From an uncultured Ignavibacteriota bacterium (lineage in GTDB: Bacteria > Bacteroidota > Ignavibacteria > Tepidaquicellales > Tepidaquicellaceae): DNA of 11,668 nucleotides. A program made the translations under genes and the position numbers. The notes beneath the pieces are model-generated. The model was not told the DNA's origin, ran no database searches, and saw only the letters and a list, made by a program, of their open reading frames with translations. The DNA is taken from contig CALGOI010000353.1 in assembly GCA_937959065.1 (NCBI GenBank), forward strand, positions 1 through 11,668, given 5' to 3'. Positions 6,668 through 11,668 of the stretch are shown here, in pieces. Each line of letters starts with the position of its first letter. Positions within the stretch are counted from its first letter, which is position 1.

Positions 6668-8299
6668 ATGCGTAAAATTGTAGAATGTGTTCCTAATATT
6701 TCAGAGGGACAGGATGAATCCGTAATTAATGCCTGCGCGGAAGCAGTCAGAAATGTCGAAGGAGTTACTCTCCTTGACATTGACCCGGGTAAATCTACCA
6801 ACAGGACAGTATTTACTTTTGTTGGAGACCCTGATTCCGTCGTTGAAGCTGCGTTCCAGTTCACTAAAACAGCTCGGGACCTTATAGATATGTCCAAACA
6901 TCACGGTGAACATCCGCGTATGGGTGCGGTGGATGTAGTTCCATTCGTCCCAGTGGCGAATGTGACTATGGAAGAGTGTGTAGAATGTTCGAAGAAATTC
7001 GGTAAACGCGCAGGGGAAGAACTTGGAATACCGTTATACTTATATGAAGAAGCATCAGACAATCCGGAGCGTAAGAGTTTGAGCCAGATTCGCAAAGGTG
7101 AGTATGAAGGCTTGAAAGACCGGATTACTCAGTCCAAATGGAAACCCGATTTTGGACCGGCTGAATTCCAACCAAAATACGGTGCAACAGCTACAGGAGC
7201 AAGATTCTTCCTGATTGCATATAACGTCAATATACTTGGTACCAGGAACCAGGCTTTCCGTATCGCCTTTAACATCCGTGAGCAGGGCAGAGGACCTGAC
7301 AAACCCGGACGCCTTAAAGCGGTTAAAGCTATTGGTTGGGACGTCGAAGAATACGGAATGGCACAGGTTACAATTAATCTCGATAATTATAAGATAACTC
7401 CGCCGCACATTGCTTTTGAAGAATGCAAAAAGGACGCGAAAGAACTGAATGTGGGTGTTTGCGGCAGTGAGCTGGTTGGACTGATCCCGCTTGAAGCAAT
7501 GTTAATGGCTGCTGATTATTACATTGAGAAAGAAAATCTATTCATAATTGACGAAAAGCAGAAAATTAACCTGGTTATTGATCGTATGGGATTATCTTCG
7601 GTTTCCACTTTTATTCCTGAAAAGCGCATAATTGAGTACATGATTCGTGAGGAAAAGAATGAACCTCTTGCATCATCTACTGTCAGGAAGTTTGTCGAAG
7701 AGGTGGGTTCACGTTCATCCGCTCCGGGCGGCGGAAGTGTATCGGCTTTGCTGGCTTCGCTTGGTGCCGGACTATCAGTAATGGTAGCATGGCTTACCTA
7801 CGGATTAAGAAAGTATGAGCAGCATGATGAGGTAATGAGAAATGTTATAGAGCCCCTTGATGCTAAGATGCGCGAACTAATTCCAATGATAGATGCCGAT
7901 ACCGATGCCTTTAACGATTATATGACGGCAATGAAAATGCCGAAATCCACAGAGGAAGAGAAGAAAACCCGTCATGCAAAGATGCAGCAAGGACTCAAGA
8001 AAGCTATTGATGTACCTCTCTCTGTCATGCGAAAAGCAGATGAATGCTGGGAACACATTATGGAAGTGGCTAAATACGGCAATATGAACTCAAAAAGCGA
8101 TCTTCAGGTTGGCGCTAAATCCCTTGAATCAGGTATCTGGGGCGCATTTAAGAATGTCGAAATTAATATGCCCGGTATAGATGACGAAGCTTATAAGGAG
8201 AAAGTATTAAAAGAAGGCCTTGATATAGTCGGACGAGCTAAAAATAATGTCGATGAAGTCTGTAAGATACTTGATGAGAGGCAGGCTAAGGAAGATTAA
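6668..8299 (+). CDS. ftcd: Bifunctional glutamate formiminotransferase / formimino-THF cyclodeaminase
   Basis: The fused enzyme moves the formimino group from N-formimino-glutamate to tetrahydrofolate, then releases ammonia to give 5,10-methenyl-THF, joining histidine breakdown to folate one-carbon metabolism. The transferase half covers about residues 1-325: it opens with VECVPNISEG and carries HGEHPRMGAVD, in which His82 matches the catalytic His82 of the mammalian enzyme. GATATGARFFLIAYNVN marks the second transferase subdomain. The cyclodeaminase half covers about 335-543 and begins with the typical SRSSAPGGGSVSALLASLG, followed by an all-helical region with DADTDAF and GNMNSKSDLQVGA. Total length (543) fits the fused form. 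The ATG has no Shine-Dalgarno site. No other histidine-utilisation gene is in view. Its stop overlaps by 4 bases with the stop of the convergent AlbA_2 gene. Confidence 0.96.
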   Translation: MRKIVECVPNISEGQDESVINACAEAVRNVEGVTLLDIDPGKSTNRTVFTFVGDPDSVVEAAFQFTKTARDLIDMSKHHGEHPRMGAVDVVPFVPVANVTMEECVECSKKFGKRAGEELGIPLYLYEEASDNPERKSLSQIRKGEYEGLKDRITQSKWKPDFGPAEFQPKYGATATGARFFLIAYNVNILGTRNQAFRIAFNIREQGRGPDKPGRLKAVKAIGWDVEEYGMAQVTINLDNYKITPPHIAFEECKKDAKELNVGVCGSELVGLIPLEAMLMAADYYIEKENLFIIDEKQKINLVIDRMGLSSVSTFIPEKRIIEYMIREEKNEPLASSTVRKFVEEVGSRSSAPGGGSVSALLASLGAGLSVMVAWLTYGLRKYEQHDEVMRNVIEPLDAKMRELIPMIDADTDAFNDYMTAMKMPKSTEEEKKTRHAKMQQGLKKAIDVPLSVMRKADECWEHIMEVAKYGNMNSKSDLQVGAKSLESGIWGAFKNVEINMPGIDDEAYKEKVLKEGLDIVGRAKNNVDEVCKILDERQAKED

Positions 8300-8934
8300 G
8301 CCAGAGTAAAAAATTCTTCACGTCCGTTAATAACGTGACGAATTACTTCGGCTTTAACAAGATTGACCAGGGTTCTGCTTGCGCGTCTTTCGGATATATT
8401 CACCAGTTTCTTAAATCCCTTCACCGTTATCTTTTCATTTTCTGTCAAAAAGTCGAATAATGCCTTTTCCTTGTCTCCTATTGTTATCTTGAGAGGTGAT
8501 GTATTATTCGAATTTCTTAATATGTTAATGGTTTCTCTGGAGGCAAGAATGCTTTTGTCGTTGGATCGTACATACACTTTCTGAGGTGAATCTTTGTCGT
8601 CAGTGATTAAATGATGTGGTTTTTGGTTGCTTTCTGGTATGTAAACTACTACTACGTCAACTCTTTTGATGAAAATAACTTCGAGAAAGAAGTCAATTTC
8701 CGGCTCGCAGTAAAACTTTGCCGCGGTAGTTATCAACTCAATTTCAGATTTCTCACTTTCAACGCCAATTATGCTTCTGTCATCATCGACTCCGAATAAA
8801 ATATATCCTCCGCCGGAATTTGCAAAGGCAATCATTTCCTTGGCAATTTTTTCGGGAGATGAAAATTTCCTCTTAAATTCTACCCGGGAATTTTCACCTT
8901 CCTCGATCAACTCATGGAGCTCTACTAGATACAT
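8296..8934 (-). CDS. Small AlbA_2/Schlafen-like protein with C-terminal winged helix
   Basis: Residues ~10-130 match the AlbA_2 (Schlafen AAA_4-type, putative nucleic-acid-binding) domain: a charged ENSRVEFKRKF with E19 and K21, then KEMIAFANSGGGYILFGVDDDRSIIGV (about 32-58), a strand VDVVVVYIPES and a YVRSNDKS segment. Residues ~152-212 look like a winged helix (KALFDFLTENEKITVKGFKKL, then SERRASRTLVNLVKAEVI). The family is associated with DNA or RNA binding; a precise role is not known, and transcription regulation or RNA processing are both plausible. It is the last gene of the pgsA-HU-ruvX cluster, 72 bases after ruvX, and runs tail-to-tail into the ftcd gene with overlapping stop codons. 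Start is ATG without a Shine-Dalgarno site. Confidence 0.8.
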   Translation of the reverse strand: MYLVELHELIEEGENSRVEFKRKFSSPEKIAKEMIAFANSGGGYILFGVDDDRSIIGVESEKSEIELITTAAKFYCEPEIDFFLEVIFIKRVDVVVVYIPESNQKPHHLITDDKDSPQKVYVRSNDKSILASRETINILRNSNNTSPLKITIGDKEKALFDFLTENEKITVKGFKKLVNISERRASRTLVNLVKAEVIRHVINGREEFFTLA

Positions 8935-8947
8935 TAATCAGTATGAG

Positions 8948-8960
8948 TTATTTGAAATAA
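8948..8960. repeat. Perfect palindrome TTATTTGAAATAA upstream of the AlbA_2 gene
   Basis: TTATTT and AAATAA form a perfect 6-base inverted repeat around a central G, ending 13 bases before the AlbA_2 start codon. It could be an operator for a dimeric regulator, possibly the winged-helix protein itself. In A+T-rich DNA a chance origin is also possible. Confidence 0.3.
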
Positions 8961-8972
8961 CCTAAGAGTGTT

Positions 8973-8999
8973 ACTCTCACTAGAACATCTTGTGAGAGT
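8973..8999 (-). other. Stem-loop in the ruvX-AlbA_2 gap
   Basis: ACTCTCAC (8973-8980) and GTGAGAGT (8992-8999) form a perfect 8-base-pair stem with an 11-base loop. No T-run follows it on the minus strand, so it is not a standard terminator. It may protect or process the mRNA between ruvX and the downstream gene. Its arms overlap other AGAGT/ACTCT copies that can form alternative hairpins. Confidence 0.5.
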
Positions 9000-9006
9000 T
9001 TAAAGT

Positions 9007-9459
9007 TTACTCTTCGTCAGGAAACCTCTGTTTCCTGTCCAGGTAATCCTGAAGGATTATCTGAGCTGAAATCGAATCTATTATACCCTTATCTTTTCTC
9101 TTGCTTTTCTTTAACCCGGAAGATAACATGTTCTCCCGGGCTAAGCTGCTTGTAAACCTTTCGTCGTAAAACACTATTTTTACTTCTAACGAGTTCTTTG
9201 TCAGAAGTTTCTCCAGTTCTTTCTTAAAATTCTCTACCTTTTCGGTTACCGCGGTTTTTTCTGATTTCAGATTTAATGGATAACCTATTATTATTCTCTC
9301 TATGCTCTCACCTTTAATCAGGGAAAGCAGATTTCCCATAAAACCGGAATCGTTGATCAGAAAATCCCGTGAGAAAGAATACTTTTTACTTTCATCGCTT
9401 ACGGCAACACCTATACGTCTTTCGCCATAATCCAAGCTTAAATATCTGGTGTTACTCAA
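9007..9459 (-). CDS. ruvX: Putative Holliday junction resolvase / pre-16S rRNA nuclease YqgF family
   Basis: A 150-residue RNase H-fold protein of the YqgF/RuvX family, linked in Escherichia coli to maturation of the 16S rRNA 5' end and proposed to cut Holliday junctions. The family blocks are all there: LSLDYGERRIGVAVSD with D10, IIIGYPLNLKSEKT (57-69), FYDERFTS with E100, and IIDSISAQIILQDYLD with D128. These acidic residues are the expected metal ligands. The start must be TTG at 9459-9457: no ATG lies between the upstream HU gene's stop and D10. It is 45 bases after the HU-like gene in the same direction and followed by the AlbA_2 gene, so it probably shares the pgsA transcript. Confidence 0.93.
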   Translation of the reverse strand: MSNTRYLSLDYGERRIGVAVSDESKKYSFSRDFLINDSGFMGNLLSLIKGESIERIIIGYPLNLKSEKTAVTEKVENFKKELEKLLTKNSLEVKIVFYDERFTSSLARENMLSSGLKKSKRKDKGIIDSISAQIILQDYLDRKQRFPDEE

Positions 9460-9504
9460 TTGTAAACTATTATTAGGTAAATTGTAAAACTTTCTGCTAT
9501 AACC

Positions 9505-9861
9505 TTAAATTTGAGTTTTTAAGAAAGTCTTTAAGATCTTACCCGGTTTGAAGTGCATTTTCCTTCTGCCCGGAACATATACAAATTCACCTGTTTTGAG
9601 GTTTCTTGCCTTTGGTTTTGGCTTTGTTTTCTTCACCTCAAAAACTCCGAAATCCCTGATTTCAATCCTTACTGTAGGATCTGCGGTCATAATGAGCTCC
9701 CTCAAAGATTCGAATAAAGAATCTACGATCAGCTTTTTGGTAATTCTCTTACCTGCCAGCTTTTCTTCGATTTTGTTTTCTACATCTTTTCTGGTGAGGG
9801 TTTTCACTCTCTCGCGCTTCCTCGTGACGGGAAGGGTTTGATCGTTGAGGTTAGCATCCAT
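9505..9861 (-). CDS. HU/IHF family DNA-binding protein with N-terminal extension
   Basis: Residues ~20-118 are an HU/IHF fold: helices from TLTRKDVENKIEEKLAG to FESLRELIM, the conserved RDFGVFEV turn (69-76), the basic beta-arm KTKPKPKARNLKTGE (78-92) and the closing FKPGKILKTFL. Such proteins bind as dimers, bend DNA and help organise the nucleoid. Two things are odd. The RNP at the arm tip, whose proline wedges between base pairs, is RNL here (L88). The protein also carries about 20 extra N-terminal residues including the basic TRKRER. The start ATG overlaps the end of pgsA by 11 bases and has a good Shine-Dalgarno AGGAG 9 bases away, supporting the long form. A GTG at 9807 would instead give an ordinary HU N-terminus (MKTLTRKDV). 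Confidence 0.9.
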   Translation of the reverse strand: MDANLNDQTLPVTRKRERVKTLTRKDVENKIEEKLAGKRITKKLIVDSLFESLRELIMTADPTVRIEIRDFGVFEVKKTKPKPKARNLKTGEFVYVPGRRKMHFKPGKILKTFLKTQI

Positions 9862-10408
9862 AAATTTTTTCTCCTATGGTTTTTTTAAACCTTATATAGT
9901 AAAATATAAGGGATAAAGTAATTAGTATTAAAACAATATAATAAAAAATATTTAAAAAAGCATTGAAGTACTCAAAATTAATTACTGTTAATAACAAAAT
10001 TATACCAATTCCCAGGACTGCTGCCTTTCCCCATACATTTGACATTAATGTTATATTTCTTGTTTTTTCAATATATATGCCAAATGCCAGTATCAGGATG
10101 TCCCGCAGTATAATTACGAGAAAAAAAAACACCGGAATTAATCCTTTGAAAAATAAAATTATGGTTACTGCTACTACTGTGACTTTGTCGGCAAGAGGAT
10201 CTATTTTTTTACCAAGCTCCGATACCTGATTGAACTTGCGTGCTATATAGCCGTCAAGTAAATCAGTAACATACATTACAGACATTATTGTGATTATTAG
10301 ACCTTTCTGTTCTTCGAAATGGAATATAAGAAGGTATGAGAGTGGTAACACTAACACCATCCTTGCTATCGAAAGTAAATTCGGAATATAGAATAACTCC
10401 TTATTCAT
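9851..10408 (-). CDS. pgsA: CDP-diacylglycerol-glycerol-3-phosphate 3-phosphatidyltransferase
   Basis: It joins CDP-diacylglycerol and glycerol-3-phosphate to phosphatidylglycerophosphate, the committed step to phosphatidylglycerol, in the inner membrane. The CDP-alcohol phosphotransferase motif D(x2)DG(x2)AR(x8)G(x3)D(x3)D is complete at D49, D52, G53, A56, R57, G66, D70 and D74. The opening IPNLLSIARMVLVLPLSYLL is typical of PgsA, and about five to six hydrophobic helices follow. I chose the ATG at 10408 (185 residues, the usual length). An in-frame ATG at 10465 would add 19 residues unlike the family and would place the GGATCACCTCC sequence in coding DNA. The related CDP-alcohol transferases (cardiolipin or phosphatidylserine synthases) are possible but less likely. 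It heads the minus-strand cluster and overlaps the HU-like gene by 11 bases. Confidence 0.9.
   Translation of the reverse strand: MNKELFYIPNLLSIARMVLVLPLSYLLIFHFEEQKGLIITIMSVMYVTDLLDGYIARKFNQVSELGKKIDPLADKVTVVAVTIILFFKGLIPVFFFLVIILRDILILAFGIYIEKTRNITLMSNVWGKAAVLGIGIILLLTVINFEYFNAFLNIFYYIVLILITLSLIFYYIRFKKTIGEKIYGC
9871..9875 (-). promoter_or_regulatory. Shine-Dalgarno site of the HU-like gene
   Basis: AGGAG on the minus strand lies 9 bases before the ATG at 9861 and inside the last codons of pgsA. It is one of very few clear Shine-Dalgarno sites in this window and decides for the longer HU start over the GTG at 9807. Confidence 0.6.
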
Positions 10409-10417
10409 AGCGAAATT

Positions 10418-10428
10418 GGAGGTGATCC
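10418..10428 (-). other. Anti-Shine-Dalgarno-like sequence before the pgsA start
   Basis: The minus strand reads GGATCACCTCC, the same 11 bases as the conserved 3' end of bacterial 16S rRNA, ending 9 bases before the chosen pgsA start. The plus strand accordingly reads GGAGGTGATCC, a maximal Shine-Dalgarno sequence. Its role, if any, is unknown. Confidence 0.55.
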
Positions 10429-10475
10429 CCTTTTGGTTACATTTGAAATATATCAAATAAAACAATAAAAAAAAG

Positions 10476-10483
10476 TATATTTG
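10476..10483 (+). promoter_or_regulatory. Possible -7 promoter element of the cysteine desulfurase gene
   Basis: TATATTTG matches the FCB -7 consensus TAnnTTTG in full and ends 6 bases before the ATG at 10490. A start site at the normal distance would coincide with, or lie within a base or two of, the start codon. No TTTG is found 19-21 bases upstream, so the -33 element is weak or absent. Confidence 0.4.
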
Positions 10484-10489
10484 TACTAA

Positions 10490-11638
10490 ATGAAAAGAAT
10501 ATATTTAGATAGCGCGGCAACGACAATGCCGGACGAGCATGTCATTGAAGAAATGATGCCATATCTTACTGAAAAATACGGGAATAGCTCATCTATACAC
10601 GCTTTTGGGAAATCCGCAAAAGTAGCGCTGGAGGACTCACGCGACCTAATTGCTGATTTTATAGGTGCAAAACCGAAGGAAGTATTTTTTACAGGAGGCG
10701 GTACGGAGTCAAATAACTTCGCGCTGAAAGGAATTTCCTTCGCCCACCTTAATACCGGCAAAAATCACATCATCACATCATCAATAGAACACATGGCCGT
10801 ATTGGAAACCGTGGGGTATTTAAGGGACAGGTTTGGTTTTGATATCACTTATGTTTTTCCGGATGAAGACGGGAGTATCTCACCGGAAAGCATAAAAAGC
10901 GAGATTAGAGATTCAACTCTTCTTATCTCAGTAATGCATTCGAATAATGAACTTGGAAAAATAAATGACATATCGTCGATCTCAGCAATAGCATCAGAGA
11001 AAGGAATATACTCACATACGGATTCTGTACAAAGTTTCGGGAAGATACCTGATTTCAATGTGAAGACCTTGGGAATAAATACGGCGGTTGTATCCGCGCA
11101 TAAGATATACGGACCGAAAGGTATTGCTGCTCTCTATATAAAAGAGGGAACCAAGCTCGATAAACTCATACACGGCGGCAGCCAGGAGCGTGACATGCGA
11201 GGGGGTACAGAAAATATCCCCGCCATTGTCGGCTTCCGAAAAGCTGTTGAGATACTCAAGGAAAGAATGGATCAGGACATAACCCACTACACAAATCTTA
11301 AAAACCACCTCATCGAACGGTTAAGTAATGAACTTGACGAGAAGATTATTTTTAATTCAGATACGGTGGACGCGCTGCCGAACATCGTCAACTTCTCACT
11401 AAACCCGGAAAAGACCTCACTCGACGGTGAAGAGCTGCTCATTAAACTGGACTTAAAAGGAATTGCCGTCTCCGGGGGATCTGCATGTACATCAGGTACC
11501 TTAAAGCCATCGCATGTAATTACAGCGCTGGGCAGAGACGCTAAAACAGCATTGCTCACTGTCCGCGTCTCCTTCAGCCGCTATAATATCAAACCCGAAG
11601 TAGATTACTTCGTGGATACTTTAAAAGAAATTATTTAA
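10490..11638 (+). CDS. Cysteine desulfurase, NifS/IscS class
   Basis: A pyridoxal-phosphate enzyme that takes sulfur from cysteine as a persulfide and passes it on for Fe-S cluster, thiamine or tRNA thiolation chemistry. The N-terminus MKRIYLDSAATT is typical. Further marks are TGGGTESNN (68-76), SSIEH with H101 stacking on the cofactor, HTDSVQ with D178 and Q181, SAHKIYGPKG with the Schiff-base lysine K205, and RGGTEN. The catalytic loop SGGSACTSG carries C333, of the class I (IscS/NifS) type with a long flexible loop. The length of 382 residues fits. No scaffold gene (iscU/nifU) follows in the 30 bases left, so whether this is IscS, NifS or a specialised paralog is open. It is divergent from pgsA. 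Confidence 0.95.
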   Translation: MKRIYLDSAATTMPDEHVIEEMMPYLTEKYGNSSSIHAFGKSAKVALEDSRDLIADFIGAKPKEVFFTGGGTESNNFALKGISFAHLNTGKNHIITSSIEHMAVLETVGYLRDRFGFDITYVFPDEDGSISPESIKSEIRDSTLLISVMHSNNELGKINDISSISAIASEKGIYSHTDSVQSFGKIPDFNVKTLGINTAVVSAHKIYGPKGIAALYIKEGTKLDKLIHGGSQERDMRGGTENIPAIVGFRKAVEILKERMDQDITHYTNLKNHLIERLSNELDEKIIFNSDTVDALPNIVNFSLNPEKTSLDGEELLIKLDLKGIAVSGGSACTSGTLKPSHVITALGRDAKTALLTVRVSFSRYNIKPEVDYFVDTLKEII

Positions 11639-11668
11639 TTACTTAATTAGCACCATTCTCTTCGTCTC

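Noticed and set aside
7055..7408. 117-codon open frame antisense to the cyclodeaminase gene
   Set aside because: It is fully embedded in a well-supported gene and shows no domain features.
9548..9841. 97-codon plus-strand open frame opposite the HU-like gene
   Set aside because: Low-complexity hydrophobic translation with no family match, lying opposite a clear HU fold.
10445..10452. Minus-strand TATATTTC as a pgsA promoter -7 element
   Set aside because: It misses the final G of the consensus and has no -33 partner at the right distance.
10409..10465. Longer pgsA start at 10465
   Set aside because: The extra 19 residues do not resemble PgsA N-termini, while the ATG at 10408 gives the standard length and opening.
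10433..10468. Eleven-codon plus-strand leader peptide starting TTG after the perfect Shine-Dalgarno GGAGGTGATCC
   Set aside because: The spacing is plausible, but the best promoter for the desulfurase lies downstream of it (10476-10483), and the peptide has no recognisable attenuator composition. Kept only as a note with the anti-Shine-Dalgarno finding.
11636..11655. TTAATTACTTAATTAG inverted repeat after the desulfurase gene as a terminator
   Set aside because: The arms are only five A/T bases with no T-run, too weak to call.
1..11668. Mobile elements, CRISPR arrays, tRNA or rRNA genes
   Set aside because: I looked on both strands for transposase or integrase motifs, spaced repeats and tRNA-like cloverleaf ends and saw none.

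Overview
The window looks like chromosomal DNA from a member of the Bacteroidota/Chlorobiota/Ignavibacteriota (FCB) group. The clues are an outer-membrane receptor of the OMP_b-brl_3 type, one clean FCB-type promoter (TTTG, 20 bases, TAATTTTG), near absence of Shine-Dalgarno sites, moderate-to-low G+C and several TTG/GTG starts. The genus cannot be fixed from this sequence. I see no mobile element, CRISPR array, tRNA or rRNA gene.

Left part, plus strand. The 3' part of a TonB-dependent-receptor-like barrel gene (1-2007) ends at a strong intrinsic terminator. A predicted promoter at 2084-2115 then opens what looks like one transcription unit: a DUF5996 protein, lipA (lipoyl synthase) and lipB (octanoyltransferase). 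lipA and lipB overlap by one base. The unit closes at a terminator at 4955-4982. LipB moves octanoate from acyl carrier protein to lipoyl-domain lysines, and LipA inserts two sulfurs to make lipoate.

Middle part, plus strand. A notably A+T-rich Cof-type HAD phosphatase gene with a TTG start begins just 16 bases after that terminator's T-run. It is followed by a class I SAM-dependent methyltransferase (GTG start) and a fused glutamate formiminotransferase/formimino-THF cyclodeaminase, which feeds one-carbon units from histidine breakdown into the folate pool.

Right part. A minus-strand cluster reads pgsA, an HU/IHF-like DNA-binding protein, ruvX (YqgF nuclease family) and a small AlbA_2/Schlafen-like protein. 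It runs into the cyclodeaminase gene, and the two stop codons overlap by 4 bases. Divergent from pgsA is a cysteine desulfurase of the NifS/IscS class, possibly translated from a leaderless mRNA. It could supply sulfur for the Fe-S clusters that LipA needs, but it lies several kilobases from lipA.

The core genes are ordinary. I do not see a clear new multi-gene system. The observations most worth a second look are an exact 11-base copy of the 16S rRNA 3' end (anti-Shine-Dalgarno) just before the pgsA start, an HU-like protein lacking the conserved arm-tip proline, a terminator placed directly in front of the HAD gene, alternative hairpins between ruvX and the AlbA_2 gene, and the linkage of DUF5996 to lipoate synthesis.
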